From assembly GCF_023856365.1 (NCBI RefSeq), contig NC_064555.1, forward strand, positions 16,812,254 through 16,876,253: a DNA stretch of 64,000 nucleotides, read 5' to 3'. A model generated the notes under the pieces. That model did not search any database. It was given only the letters and a program-made list of their open reading frames with translations, and was not told the origin of the DNA. Made by a program: the position numbers and the translations under genes. Below, one piece after another: positions 1-11,302 of this stretch (position 1 is the first letter of the stretch; every line of letters starts with the position of its first letter). The DNA is from Brienomyrus brachyistius (Eukaryota > Chordata > Actinopteri > Osteoglossiformes > Mormyridae).

Positions 1-114
1 TTGGAAGATGTTAGGGTTTTATTAGTTTATATTCTAGTATATTTAACCAGCATATTTGTAACTAATAAGCAGCAAACAAATGACCCATTTGTGGTAATTA
101 GGGGTTATTTTTTA

Positions 115-3100
115 CGTCATCCTTTCCCTCCTGGAGCCGACACCTTATTGTGGTGGAGGGGTTTGCGTGTTCCAGTGATCCCAGGAGTTGCCCGGGGCTT
201 TATGCCCCTAGTAGGGTCACCCAAGGCAAACAGGTCCTGGGTGGGGAACCAGACGAAGTGCGGCTCAAGTTTCGGTGTATTCCTTATGATGAAAAAAATT
301 ATGGATCCACAATTTCCCTTGCCCGGATGCGGGTCACTGGTGCCCCCCCGGAACCAGGCCCGGGCATGGGGCTCGATGGTGAGCAGGCCTACACCCATGG
401 GGCCTGGTCGGGCACAGCTCGAAGAAGGCACGTGGGTCCCCCCTCCAATGGGCTCACCACCTGTAGGAGGGGCCATAGGGGTCGGGTGCAGTGTGAGTTG
501 GGCAGTGGCCGAAGGCGGGACCTTGGTGGTCCGATCCTCGGCTGCAGAAGCTAGCTCTAAATGGAATGTCCATTTAGACAAAGAATGTCACCTCTCTGGC
601 GGGGAAGGAGCCTGAGCTGGTGCGTGAGGTTTTCAGGTTCCAACTAGATACAGTCGGGCTCACCTTGACGCACAGCTTGGGCTATGGAACCAGTTTCCTC
701 GAGGGGGGTTGGACACTCTTCCATTCTGGAGTTGCTCACGGGGAGAGGCGCCAGGTAGGGGTGGGCATACTTATTGCCCCCTGGCTGGGCACCTGGCTGG
801 GGTTTACCACAGTGGACGAGAGGGTAACCTTCCTTCGCCTTTGGGTGGGTTCTGACTATTGTTTGCGCTTATTCGCTGAGCGGTGTTGGAGAGCACCCCT
901 TCTGGGGACTCTCTTGTTCTTCTGGGGGACTTCAATGCTCACGTGGGCAATAACATTGAGACCTGGAGGGGCGTGATAGGGAGGAACGCCCCCCCCTATC
1001 TGAACCCGAGCGGTGTTTTGTTATTGGACTTCTGTACTCATCACGGATTGTCCATAATGAACACCATGTTCAAGCATAAGGGTGTCCATATGTGCACTTG
1101 GCACCAGGACACCCTAGGCCGCAGTTCGATGATCGACTTTGTGGTCGTGTCATCAGACTTGTGGCTGCATGTCTTGGACACTTGGGTGAAGAGAGGGGCG
1201 GAGCTGTCAACTGATCACTACCTGGTGGTGGGTTGGCTCCGCTGGTGGGGGAGGAAGCCGGCCAGGCCCGGCAGGCCCAAGCGTATAGTAATGGTCTGCG
1301 GGGAACGTCTGGTGGAATCCCCTGTCAGGAGGAGCTTCAGTTCCCACCTCCGGCAGAGCTTCTCCCATGTCACCCGGGAGGCAGGGGACATTGAGTCTGA
1401 ATGGGCCTTGTTCCATACCTCCATTGTGGAGGCGGCTGACCGGAGCTGTGGCCGTAAGGCTGTTGGTGCCTGCTGTGGCGGCAATCCCCGAACCCGCTGG
1501 TGGACACCGGTGGTGAGGGATGCCATCAAGCTGGAGAAGGAGCCCTGTTGGGCCTTTTTGGCCTGTGGGACTCCACAGGCAGCTGACAGGTACCGGCGGG
1601 CCAAGCGGAATGCGGCTTCGGCGGTTGTTGAGGCAAAAACTCGAGTGTGGGAGGAGTTTAGCAAGACCATGGAAAACGACTTCCGGACTTCTTCGAGAAG
1701 ATTCTGGTCCACCATCCGGCGGCTCAGGGCAGGAAAGCGGTGCAGCATCAACATTGTTTATGGTGGGGATGGGGCGCTGCTGACCTCAACTCGGGATGTC
1801 TTGGGTCGGTGGAGGGAATACTTCGAAGACCTCCTCAATCCCACCGACACACCTTCCAGCATGGAAGCAGAGTCTGGGGACTTGGGGGTGGACTCCCCTA
1901 TCTTTGGGGAGCAGGTCGCTGAGGTGGTTAAAAAGCTCCTCTGTGGCCAGGCCACACATCAGTCTGCATCATGTGGACATCGGGAGCGGTGGTCCCCCTC
2001 TTTAAGAAAGGGGACCAGAGGGTGTGCTCTAACTATAGGGGGATCACACTCTTCAGCCTCCTTGGTAAGGTCTATTCGGGCGTTCTGGAGAGGAGGGTCC
2101 GTCGGATAGTCGAACCTCGGATTCAGGAGGAGGAGTGTGGTTTTCACCCTGGCTGTGGAACAGTGGACCAGCTCTATACTCTCAGCAGGGTCTTAGAGGG
2201 TTCATGGGAGTTTGCCCAACAAGTCTTTGTGCACTTGGATTAGGCATTCGACCGTGTCCCTCGTGGAGTCCTGTGGGGAGTGCTCTGGGAGTGTGGGGTG
2301 CTGGGCTTCCCTTATGACCGCATGGTTACTGGTGAGGGTTGGACTTCGTCAGGGCTGCCCTTTGTCACCGATTCTGTTCATAGCTTTTATGGACAGAATT
2401 TATAGGCGTAGCCAGGGCGTTGAGGGTGTCCGTTTTGGTGACCTCAGGATTAGGTCTCTGCTTTTTGCAGATGATGTGGTTCTGTTGGCTTCATTCGATC
2501 GTGACCTTCGGCTCTGACTGGGACAGTTCGCAGCCGAGTGTGAAATGGCTGGGATGAGAATCAGCATCTCCAAATCCGAGACCATGGTCCTTAGCCGGAA
2601 AAGGGTACAATGCTCTCTCCGGGGGTCCTCTCTCAAGTGGAGGAGTTTAAGTATCTCGAGGTCTTGTTCACGAGTGAGGGAACAATGGAGCGGAAGATCG
2701 ACAGGCGGATCGGTGCGGCGTCAGCAGTGAGTCTCATGGTGACGAAAGAGCTGAGCCAAAAGGCAAAGCTCTCGATTTACCAGTCGATCTACGTTCCTAC
2801 CCTCACCTATGGTCATGAACTATGGGTTGTGACCTAAAGAACGAGAATGCGGGTACAAGCGGGGCGAAATGAGTTTCCTCCGCAGGATGGCTGGGCTCTC
2901 CCTTAGAGATAGGGTGAGGAGCTCGGTCATCTGGGAGGGACTCAGTGTAGAGCCGCTGTTCCTCCGCATCGAGAGGAGTCAGATGAGGTGGCTCAGGCAT
3001 CTGATCAGGATGCCTCCTGGACGCCTCCCTGGTGAGGTGTTCCGGGCATGTCCCACTGGGAGGAGGCCCCAAGGAAAACCCAGGACATGCTGGAGAGACT

Positions 3101-3245
3101 ATGTCTCTCGGCTGGCCTGGGAACGCCTCGGGATTCCCCCAGAGGAGCTGGACGAAGTGGCTGGGGAGAGGGAAGTCTGTGTTTCCCTGCTGAGACTGCT
3201 GTCCCCGTGACCCGACCTCGGATAAGCGGAGGATAATGGATGGAT
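115..3245 (+). mobile_element. Degenerate non-LTR retrotransposon (LINE, APE/RT type)
   Basis: This is an old LINE copy on the plus strand, with a 5' untranslated-like part (about 115-600), an AP-endonuclease part and a reverse transcriptase part. Fragments spread over all three frames read as one protein. [14 protein letters not shown] residues near 1205-1240 fit the end of the endonuclease. [16 protein letters not shown] (about 1495-1545) and [14 protein letters not shown] (about 1815-1860) are linker. [19 protein letters not shown] (about 2020-2080), RVGLRQGCPLSPILFI (about 2333-2385) and SLLFADDVVLLASF (about 2455-2500) are RT motifs including the catalytic FADD box. A C-terminal part follows at 2730-3210. 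The 3' end is a short ATGG-type tail near 3235-3245. Several frameshifts and stops break it, so it cannot be autonomous. The protein resembles the very common RTE/L1-like fish family, but I do not assign a clade. It lies downstream of bmp8 exon 6 and probably inside bmp8 intron 6. Confidence 0.88.
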
Positions 3246-3370
3246 CTTTTCAGATAGTTTTCTTTCAGTTTTTAGAGGTTGGAGTTTGGTGTGTTCAGTT
3301 TGCATGTGTGAAATAAGCTAGGCTTACAGGCTAACATTCTATATATTGACATTAGTACGTCATACGACGC

Positions 3371-3445
3371 ACCTGCAGTTCAGACCAGATAACCCATCTG
3401 AAGCTAAGCAGGTTTGGGCCTAGCCAGTACTTGGACGGGAGACCA
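3371..3445 (+). repeat. 5S rRNA-derived fragment (SINE3-like head or 5S pseudogene)
   Basis: The core 'gaagctaagcaggtttgggc' followed by 'agtacttggacgggagacc' is clearly the internal promoter half of 5S rRNA (box A, intermediate element, box C), with several differences from a functional gene. The 5' third and the normal 3' end of 5S are missing. It is either a 5S pseudogene or the head of a 5S-derived SINE. The sequence after 3445 does not look like 5S. Confidence 0.7.
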
Positions 3446-4160
3446 TCTTTACAGGCCTCTTTAAGGGTATGTATATAAAAAATTGGTCTCAGAAGCCAGA
3501 CATTATAAACCCAGAATCCAGCAGGCTTCTTCCACATGCTGCCCTCTGCTGGCATCTCAATGAACATCTCTATAGCGCCAAGTTACGACGCCGACCAAGA
3601 GGGGGCACGGTTTTACGTATTTAAATAGCAAGGGTTTGCAGGAACGCAGTGCCTAAGGAACTCGGAATCTGGCTGAGGGAGAGGCCCTGTTTTCCCTTGC
3701 GGTCACAGAACCACTTGAAACGTGCCTTCAGACAAAGAGGTATGTAAAAAATAGAAAGTTTAAGTGAAAGCAGACATCTTGGACATGAAAATGTGTTATG
3801 CTGTGGTGTGATGACTACCTCCCTGCGGCCACTCGCAGTCACAGGCCGTAGCACGTCGTATTCCTGTGGAAACTTCTAGACATTGACTGGCACACTGTAG
3901 GATGGCTTCACTGGCCTGTTTCTCTTTCCCGTGTTCCCAGTTTAAATTCTGTTGGATGTACTTTGAGTTACACTTAAACTGTGAAATAAGTTATTAGTGA
4001 TGTTGGAGGAAGTTACTCTTGAATCACTTTAAGTATAATACCGTTACTATTGTCATTCTACTGTACCCGTCCATCTTCCAACTGCTTATCAAATGCAGGG
4101 TCATTCAGGGGCCTCTATTCGGGGCCCAAAACAAAACTTAATCAACCTAGTTGTCATATG
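3446..4160. other. Non-coding interval, no gene seen
   Basis: I see no exon with splice signals and no BMP C-terminal cystine-knot exon on the minus strand. The sequence is of mixed composition and is probably part of bmp8 intron 6. Confidence 0.5.
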
Positions 4161-4238
4161 TCATCTTCCTTCTCATTCTGACAGGCTGATCAGACAGGGG
4201 GCCCCCTGGTGGCCGTGGGCCCTAAGCAGACAGTTCAC
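4161..4238. repeat. Direct repeat copy 1 (about 78 bp)
   Basis: The block starting 'catcttccttctcattctga' and ending near 'agcagacagttcac' recurs almost unchanged at 4799-4876, about 640 bp away. The two copies lie in bmp8 introns 6 and 4, on either side of exons 5 and 6. It could be an unclassified dispersed repeat or a local duplication. Confidence 0.7.
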
Positions 4239-4281
4239 CTATTCCTTTGGCTGGCGGTGAGCACGGGTTTTGAGCACATAC

Positions 4282-4392
4282 CACCAGCTGGATCATGGCG
4301 TGGTTGGTGGCGTTCATGCAGGAGCCCAGTGGGTACAGACATTCCCCGTCACAGTAGAAGGCAGAATATCCCCGAGGTGCTATGACCCAGTC
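4282..4392 (-). CDS. bmp8a: bmp8 exon 6
   Basis: The 37 codons in phase 0-0 start [18 protein letters not shown] and end [10 protein letters not shown]. They hold the second knot cysteines and the conserved NAT glycosylation site. The acceptor is tttgccag and the donor gtatgtg. No following exon is visible to the left. Confidence 0.93.
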
Positions 4393-7300
4393 CTGGCAAA
4401 GAGACACAAGCACATTTTCAGCTTAGTACCTGAGAGCTGCTAAATAAATTATCTGCTAAATAAATTAATAGTATCTGCTAAATAAATTAAATATATATGT
4501 AAATCCCAGCAGAGGTATAGGCTGATCAGTGCTATTACATCTACTGGAATGACTATGTGAGATTTACTGCACTGACTCTGTCCATGCCTGCAGGGGGCGT
4601 CTCACCTTCCAGCCCAAGTCGCTAAAGCTGACATAGAGTTCGTGCCGCTGGCAGGCTTGACGGCCGCTGGTCAGCTGGCTGTTATCTAAGAGAAGAAGAG
4701 AGAAGGCAGATGGGAGGATGAGGGCAGGATAAAAGAGGGAGAGAAAACGTGAATGACAAGGAAGGAGGGAGAAAGAATGGAGAGAAACAACACAGGACCA
4801 TCTTCCTTCTCATTCTGACAGGCTGATCAGACAAAGGGCCCCCTGGTGGCCGCTGGGCCCCAAGCAGACAGTTCACTATTAGGGTCAGTGAGCGTAGATA
4901 AAATATGAAATGATATAGTACAACACATCATGTTTCATTCATTATTTTTGTTGCTGTTATTAGTAACTTGGCAACCAGGAAGGTGGTCGTAAGCATGTGC
5001 AATTGGTGTAAAATCAAATATCTGAGTAACCTTCCCAAAACAGCTGATTAGGTTGGAAAAACTGTTAATATTGTTGTTGGTAACTACTGTGCTTCATTAA
5101 GCTGTTTTTGGAATGTGAATCACTGCTAAAATGTTCAGCTTTGATTTGGTGCAAATTCTGATTGCGCGCTCATGCACACATGTTGCGACGCACACGCTTG
5201 CAACACACACACAAGCATAGACACGTGATGCCAGGCCAGACGGAGACCCACCGAAAATGCCGGGACGGTTGGGATGTGGTAGGTCGTACTTGGGCTTCCT
5301 CTTACGCTGGTTGTTGTTGCTGTTGTGCCGGAGTGCCCGGGGGGGGCGGCATGGGGCCTGGCTGGCCCGGAAGAACGTCACCATGAAGGGCTGCTTAGAG
5401 CGTGGACCACGGCGACCCACCAGCCCCACCCACGCTGCTGAGAGCGAGCGATCTGGAGAACGTGGGGTGGGGGGTTCATTTCAGTTCATCAGCTCTGCAT
5501 TTCACTGCTTTTCATATACTGTTATTCTAATACGACATCATAAACTAGTACACATTGTGCTGTACATTTGCACTACATTTTGGGGGGCCACATCTGCATC
5601 CTCACACCCCCCACACTTTTAGTCGCCTGTAATCGGTCATATGGATTAATTTTCTCATGATGTATGTGCTATAGAGGGTCCCCCGGCTAACTCTAATGTC
5701 TGCAGTTATCTACTCTGGGCTCAATACCTCAAAATAAACTATGAAAAACATTTAGTTAATGAATTAGTTAGATATACATTTCACTGATTTATCGGACACT
5801 TTTAGCCAATTAAAGATGATGTCTGGAGCAAGTAGGGGTTAAGGGCTTTGCTCAGGGACCCAGTAGTGAAATCACTGTTAATCCTGGGATTTGACCTGAC
5901 AACCTTCTGACAAGCTATGGCACCCTAACTTGCTAAGCTACACATTGCCCCAAACTGTAGAATTAATTCAGTTTAAACAGCTGTCATTAACCAAGTAGAA
6001 ATAAAGCAGTTAGAGGCAGACTAATCCAAACTAACCAGCGGCTGCTAAAAGGAAGGGTTAGTGACCCTAAAAACTGAAGGCTCACCCTCCTCTGTCTCCA
6101 CGTACAACCGCAGGCCTAGGTTGCTGCGTGGGTGCAGCAGCCAACGGTTGCTGGCAGAGGTGACGTCAAAAGCCAACCAGCCCTCCTGGCCAGCCGGCAC
6201 CGACTGCAGGTCCAGCAGCACTAACTCGGGCTCTCTGGGGGGACAGAAGCTCAGGCCGTGAGTACATATACAGAGAAAGGTGGGTAAAATATGGGGGAAA
6301 TGAGGGGAAACCTGATGATCGGGAATGAGCAGGGTTACAGACAGGCGATCAGCAGGGAATGAGCAGGGTTACAGACAGGCGATCAGCAGGGAATGAGCAG
6401 GGTTACAGACAGGCGATCAGCAGGGAATGAGCAGGGTTACAGACAGGCGATCAGCAGGGAATTAGCAGGGTTACAGACAGGCGAGCAGCAGGGAATGAGC
6501 AGGGTTACAGACAGGCAATCAGCAGGGAATGAGCAGGGTTACAGACAGGCGATCAGCAGGGAATGAGCAGGGTTACAGACAGGCGATCAGCAGGAGTCAT
6601 AGGCAATCAGCAGGGAATGAGCAGGGTTACAGACAGGCGAGCAGCAGGGAATGAGCAGGGTTACAGACAGGCAATCAGCAGGGAATGAGCAGGGTAACAG
6701 ACAGGCGAGCAGCAGGGAATGAGCAGGGTTACCGATAGGGAGGTGGCGGTCCAGATAGGTTAGCCTACCTGTGCTTGTTCTCACGAAGGATCTCATAGAC
6801 AGAGATGTGCAGGGTGCGGTTGCTCCGGTGTCCCAGGCTCAGCGTCTTGTAGATGCGGAACTCTGCGGCCGTCACGGTCTCGCCCTGCGGCAGGGGTGTC
6901 AGGTCGAAACGGAATTCCTTCCAGTAGGGACGTGGCTGCAGCAGGTCGCGCTCTTGCTCCACTGAAATAGGCCGAGAACATGGGGCATCCTACTCACTGG
7001 CCAATCAGGTACCACCCCCTTTATGCAAAATATTAGATATTTGCGGCTAGCACAGGGAAACAGGAAGTTTAGGTGTTACCAGGGAATGCGTTGTACTGAT
7101 ATATATTGGGATAGTGTTGAATTAATCACTCTGAATAACCTCTTACTGTCATTTTGACAAAAGTTGCAGCTTTACGAGGCATGTGATACATGGACAGAGA
7201 GGCAGGTGAAGATCTAGTGGAGTGGAGTGGGAGACAGGAACTGAAGGAGACACGGAGCATGTGGTGGCTGGCAAGGACAGAGCAACAGAGGGGAAGGACG

Positions 7301-7599
7301 AAGGTGTAGAAGGCAGGAAGGGAGGAGCATGTCCTTGTCCGGCCCGGAGGAGCAGGGCAGCATCGCGGCCGGGCCTGCAGAGTGATTACAGGCCCCTGTG
7401 GGACCACGACCGCAGCCACAGCAGCTGCTGAGCGCTGCCCCGCTAATTACAGGGCAGCGGCTATTTTTAGAGCCACTGCCAGCATTATTTTCATCTCATT
7501 CTATCGTCTCTCTTCTTTCCAGCTTCTGTGGGGCCTGTAATTCTGCACAGCTGCATTTGTCCCCTGCCGCATCACCCACTGCGTGCGTGTGTGTGTGTC

Positions 7600-7640
<41 letters not shown>

Positions 7641-9912
7641 TTACAACAGGTCAGGGACGGGGGGGGGGGGTTGGGATTTTTTTTGGTCTGTATATGTAGG
7701 TGCACCTGCGTGCATGTAGGATACATTTAGTGTTTTGCCTCTGGATATATTTGGATTTATTTATGTGTTGATAATATCCGGCTTGATGCCCTAGTTGGCT
7801 TCGTAGGTGCAGTAGCTGTGTGTGTGTATGTGTACACATGTGGGAGTGTTTCATTAGACTATAATTGTTACTGGGGGAGCAGATGCTCCTCAAATGATTT
7901 CCATGTCAGATTCCATATGAACTTTCTTCCATTACTTCATGTTGCTATCCTGAATCTCCTCTATCAATTTAACGAAATATCATTTTAAATTTTATACTAT
8001 AAAATGAATAGATTATATAGTAATTATATTAAAGCTAAACACAATGAGGTAGGTCCTGCCTATTAGTCGTGTGGCCTGTTCCCATCCACCAGGAAAATAT
8101 TTACAGGATGTCAGACCGGAAGAGGCATTAAGTGGCCACTGGGAATTAGGAGGGTGAGCTGCTGGCATCATCACATTAACGTCTGTGGTCATAATCACCA
8201 CCACATTCCTCACACAGAAAATACAGCTGGATGATCAGTAAACACCACAACCTTTAAAACAACATTAAGAATCACACATCAGTTATGTCTGGTTTTTTCC
8301 CCTTACACATCCTGTTTGTTTATCCCAGCCCATGCCTTTCTGTCAACCAGGTTACCACTTCCTGCTCATATTTAGGTAGACGGACAAGGAAGGAAAGCTT
8401 CACTCTGATAATGATGCCATGGAGAGCATACAAAGAGGACACATGGAGGGGACACATGGAGAGGGGATAGGGAGGGGAAACACAGACAGAAGACATGGTG
8501 GGAACACACAGAAAGGACAGGGATGGGACACATGGAGATAACACAGGAAGAGGGTGCACTAAGGGGATGCACCGAGAGGGCACACAGAGGCCCTACGTGA
8601 CATTGTCTGTTCATCCAGCTCAAATCAAATGATAAGTTTAGAAAGAAGGTCAGTGTGTGAGAAAACGCAACCACGGCTTTGTATACTGCCAAAGTTGGAA
8701 ACCAGTGTAATTATCACTGGCAAATGGAGAGCGATGGCAGAGAGGTTATGCCAGTCTAGGAAAAGGAAGAAGCGTCATGCAGAGAGGCAGGTGTAGATAC
8801 CAGCGCTGGGCAAAGTGACAGATGTGGATACCAGCATTGGGTGGAGAGATAGGTGTGAATACCAGGGCTGGGCTGAGAGACAGGAGTGGATACAAGCACC
8901 GGGCAGAGAAACAGGTATGAATACCAGCACCAGGCAGAGAGACAGGCGTGGACACCAGGGCCAGGCTGAGAGACGAGTGTGAATACCAGCGCCGGGCAGA
9001 GCACAAGTGTGGGAATGGATACAGCAGCATGCTGGGATGTGGGCATCACAGATCTGCTCACCAGTCAAACCTAATAGGATGTCCAAGAATAATCCATATT
9101 CCAGTGCTAACTCTGACAATACTCCCTCAGTATTAACATGTAACATTACTCAGATGGAGTAATACAGTTTAGAGCCTCTTGCCTCTGTCTCATGCCTCCT
9201 GACACCTCCTTGCACAGGCTACTCAGCATCTCTAAAGCTTGGATTGTGTCTGGAGGAGATATACAGGAGTCCCATTGGGACAATACCCTGTGGACCTCGA
9301 GGCTTTGACCAGGATAACCGGAAGGAAGAGGGATGCACGTCACTAAGATACATATCATCCTAGGACTCCACCTAAGTTTGGTCAACACAGTACACTTTTC
9401 TGACTGCCTTGTTTAGTGCGACCACATGCACACATGCAATGCGTCCCGAAAGCTGCTACCTGCTGAAGACTGTGACATGCTTACAGTTGCAACTTTTCTG
9501 GCTGTCACTCACCCACGTTGACGAAGCTCATGACTGTGTCGGCCTCGCTGACCACGATGCCGAGAGGCGGCACATGCGTGCTGAGTGTGGGTAGCGTGCC
9601 GTAGCTGACACGCTCGGGCCTGAATCTCGGCACTGGGACGTCGTTTTCATCTCCCTCACCAGACACGGCATGGTACAGGTCCAGCATGAAGAGAGGCGCC
9701 GATGAGGGCGGGCGCAGTGGCGGATGGGGGCGCGGTCGGCCTGGCAGCCCCAAGATGGACAGGATCTCCCGCTGCATCTCCTTTCGCTCGCGCACGCTGA
9801 GGCGCCGCTGCAGGAAGCTGGAGTGTAGCGCCCCCTCCAGGCGAGGTGGCAGCAGGAGTAGTAGCAGCAGGACTGGGAGCATCCAGCGATGGAGTTTAGG
9901 GCAAGCAAGCAT
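4282..9912 (-). CDS. bmp8a: bmp8 (BMP8A-like), gene-level entry: exons 1-6, last exon outside the window
   Basis: This is a secreted TGF-beta superfamily ligand of the BMP5/6/7/8 group that signals through BMP type I/II receptors to SMAD1/5/8. Coding exons join 9912-9513, 6961-6769, 6234-6086, 5452-5252, 4685-4606 and 4392-4282, and all phases agree. The protein has a leucine-rich signal peptide, a prodomain (exons 1-4), a minimal furin site RALR in exon 4 and the first part of the cystine knot ([31 protein letters not shown]). SCMNATNHA, with Cys where BMP7 has Tyr, favours BMP8. Exon 7, which would carry the last knot cysteines and the CGCH end, is not found down to position 1; it is probably beyond the left edge, past the LINE. 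The gene sits directly downstream of macf1 on the same strand, as BMP8A does next to MACF1 in human. The 8a name rests on that synteny. Confidence 0.9.
4440..4500. repeat. Short tandem 'tctgctaaataaatta' repeat
   Basis: Three near-identical copies of the 'tctgctaaataaatta' module lie in bmp8 intron 5. The module resembles the A-rich tail typical of fish tRNA-SINEs. Confidence 0.55.
4606..4685 (-). CDS. bmp8a: bmp8 exon 5
   Basis: This 80-nt exon in phase 1-0 encodes [20 protein letters not shown] and SDLGWK, the first knot cysteine and the first beta strand of the mature ligand. The acceptor is cttag and the donor gtgagac. Confidence 0.93.
4799..4876. repeat. Direct repeat copy 2 (about 78 bp)
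   Basis: This is the near-identical partner of the block at 4161-4238, in the same orientation, in bmp8 intron 4. Confidence 0.7.
5252..5452 (-). CDS. bmp8a: bmp8 exon 4 (end of prodomain, furin site, start of mature ligand)
   Basis: This 201-nt exon in phase 1-1 encodes [16 protein letters not shown], conserved at the end of BMP5-8 prodomains, then CRPPRALR and a basic linker with [18 protein letters not shown] (about 5339-5328) is the likely proprotein convertase site, as in human BMP8 where cleavage follows RAVR. The acceptor is gttctccag and the donor gtgggtc. Confidence 0.9.
5771..5953 (-). repeat. tRNA-type SINE copy, minus orientation
   Basis: The block contains 'aagggctttgctcagggacc', 'cctgggatttgacctg' and an end like the common fish SINE. 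Reverse-complemented, it aligns with the copy at 41185-41365 and shows a B-box-like stretch. It is diverged and lies in bmp8 intron 3. Confidence 0.6.
6086..6234 (-). CDS. bmp8a: bmp8 exon 3 (prodomain)
   Basis: This 149-nt exon in phase 2-1 encodes [20 protein letters not shown], then [20 protein letters not shown] and LYVETEE, a standard BMP5-8 prodomain segment. The acceptor is ccccag and the donor gtgagcc. Confidence 0.93.
6319..6735. repeat. 34-bp minisatellite in bmp8 intron 2
   Basis: About 12 copies of a unit like 'gggaatgagcagggttacag' plus 'acaggcgatcagca' form the array. Variants (gagcagca, caatcagca) and one interrupted copy near 6595 are present. It lies 34 bp from exon 2, so copy-number change could bring it close to a splice donor. 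Confidence 0.92.
6769..6961 (-). CDS. bmp8a: bmp8 exon 2 (prodomain)
   Basis: This 193-nt exon in phase 1-2 encodes [20 protein letters not shown], then AAEFRIYK, and the possible glycosylation site NRT before LHISVYEIL. The acceptor is ctatttcag and the donor gtaggct. Confidence 0.94.
7581..7640. repeat. (TG)n microsatellite
   Basis: A nearly pure TG run with small interruptions, in bmp8 intron 1. Confidence 0.95.
8788..9010. repeat. About 31-bp degenerate minisatellite
   Basis: About seven copies of a unit like 'gtgtgaataccagcgccggg' plus 'cagagagacag' lie in bmp8 intron 1. Confidence 0.85.
9513..9912 (-). CDS. bmp8a: bmp8 exon 1 (signal peptide and prodomain start)
   Basis: From the ATG at 9912 the protein begins [20 protein letters not shown], a classical signal peptide ending near [27 protein letters not shown] and [13 protein letters not shown] follow, both hallmark BMP5-8 prodomain motifs. 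The exon ends SFVNVG at donor gtgagtg in phase 1. The frame is open upstream, and a second ATG at 9960 has a better Kozak context (A at -3, G at +4). It would add 16 residues before the signal peptide, so the true start is uncertain. Confidence 0.92.
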
Positions 9913-11090
9913 GGAGACCCCACCCAGACCTTCAGCAGCATCCAAGCCCCCCTGTCCCATCATTACATCCCTCCTCGCCGGCGAACAACAGCGAAGTCCT
10001 CTATGTTCGCTGGTGAGCCTTTCCATTCCCAGTGTGCTCCTCAGCCACTCTCAGTGCAAGTCCATGTGCGGGTGTGTGTTTGTGTGTGTGTGCGCGTCTT
10101 CCCCTGCAATTCAAGGACTGTTTGCGGCAATCACAGCTGACGGGCGCAGAGATAGAGACGGTGTTTAGTCTCGTTGCCCTTTATCTGGCCTCCCCGCCCT
10201 TCCCCCCGACACGCTGTTAATCTGTCCGCTCTGCTGTGATCCCAGGCTCAGGAGGAGACACTGGGGCACACGGAGAGAGGACACACGCAGCCGCCCACTA
10301 GAAGGTGGTGACCTTCAGGTTTTACGCACAAGTTTGTTTAGATGCAAAAGAAGCTTTTACACAATCTGGAGCCCATTTTAGGTGAATGAGAATTTGGATG
10401 GATGGATAAAAGCAGCTACTGCAGAAATTGGCGGCTCCACCAGGGCCGTGGACCAGAGGACAGTCAGGTCTTTCTTCCGAGGCGTGCGTCACACCTGTGG
10501 TGCTTCCAGAGCCACAGTCACCTAGCAGCCAGGTTCTCTCAAAATACAGATGAAAAAGCACGTAGGATATGGCAGTGAGGGAAAAAAAAAAAATACAAAA
10601 TTTTCCAACCTGTGTTTTTCCACTCGAGAAACTGCGCTCCTTCTGGCGGGACGTCCCTGCTGAGGTCAGAGCCGGTGAAAGCTCAGGTCCTCTCTGGATA
10701 CACGTGCTCCTCCACAGCCTCTGCTCTCCCGTTCCTGTCAGCTCCACAGCCAGAGGGTGGAGGGGCAGCCACAGCACGGAGAGACGCCTGCTCCACGGAG
10801 GAGGGAGTCCAAGCCAGTCCTCTGTGCCCCAGCGATCACGCTAGTGTGGGCCTTGCCAAGGCCGCAGCCGTGTACCACAAAGAGGGCGTGTCGTGCCTCA
10901 GCCCTGCCCCTCCTCCTATCCATTTAGCTCTGGCTCCCATCTGGGGTGACTTACACGGCCATGGTGGCTAATCACTATATGTACGATTACACTGTGGCCA
11001 GGGCCATGGAACCAGCAGCATCTTCACTAATTACCAGCAGAGTGTGTCGGTGAGGCAGCGTTTAAAGAACATACGTGTGTGGGGGGGGGG
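9913..11090. other. bmp8 upstream region, intergenic to macf1
   Basis: This interval should contain the bmp8 5'UTR and promoter on the minus strand. I see no TATA box or other motif placed well enough to call, and no exon. Confidence 0.45.
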
Positions 11091-11302
11091 GGTTACATTT
11101 TATTCGTTTAGCAGACAGTTATCCAAAGCAACACCATCTTTATTTATTTATTTATTTATTTTTTTGAGAAAGCAGGGCCAAACATTTTCCGGAGAAGCTG
11201 GAGGTCAAGGGTCTTGCTCAGAGGTCCAACAGTGAAATCACTCTGCAAACCCTGAGATTTGAACCAGCAACCTTCTGAACACAGAGACACACGCCACCCC
11301 AG
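11091..11302 (-). repeat. tRNA-type SINE copy, minus orientation
   Basis: The block contains 'aagggtcttgctcagaggtc' and 'cctgagatttgaaccagcaa', matching the copies at 5771-5953 and (inverted) 41185-41365. A (TTTA)n stretch at about 11140-11160 interrupts it. Confidence 0.65.

Larger units (their letters stand above)
6962..9512. other. bmp8 intron 1
   Basis: This intron of about 2.55 kb has no coding exon that I can support. It holds a (TG)n tract near 7580-7640 and a minisatellite at 8788-9010. The stretch 8400-8590 is rich in loosely repeated 'ggacacatggag'. Confidence 0.7.

Noticed and set aside
883..2109. 408-codon frame as a host gene
   Set aside because: It is a LINE endonuclease/linker segment with frameshifts, not a host gene and not an active element.
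1..3245. Intact, mobile LINE
   Set aside because: RT motifs fall in three different frames with stops between them.
3371..3445. Functional 5S rRNA gene
   Set aside because: Only the internal half is present, with many changes and no normal ends.
9913..10026. bmp8 start at the first codon of the open frame (10026)
   Set aside because: It would place almost 40 polar residues before the signal peptide; ATG 9912 or 9960 is more plausible.
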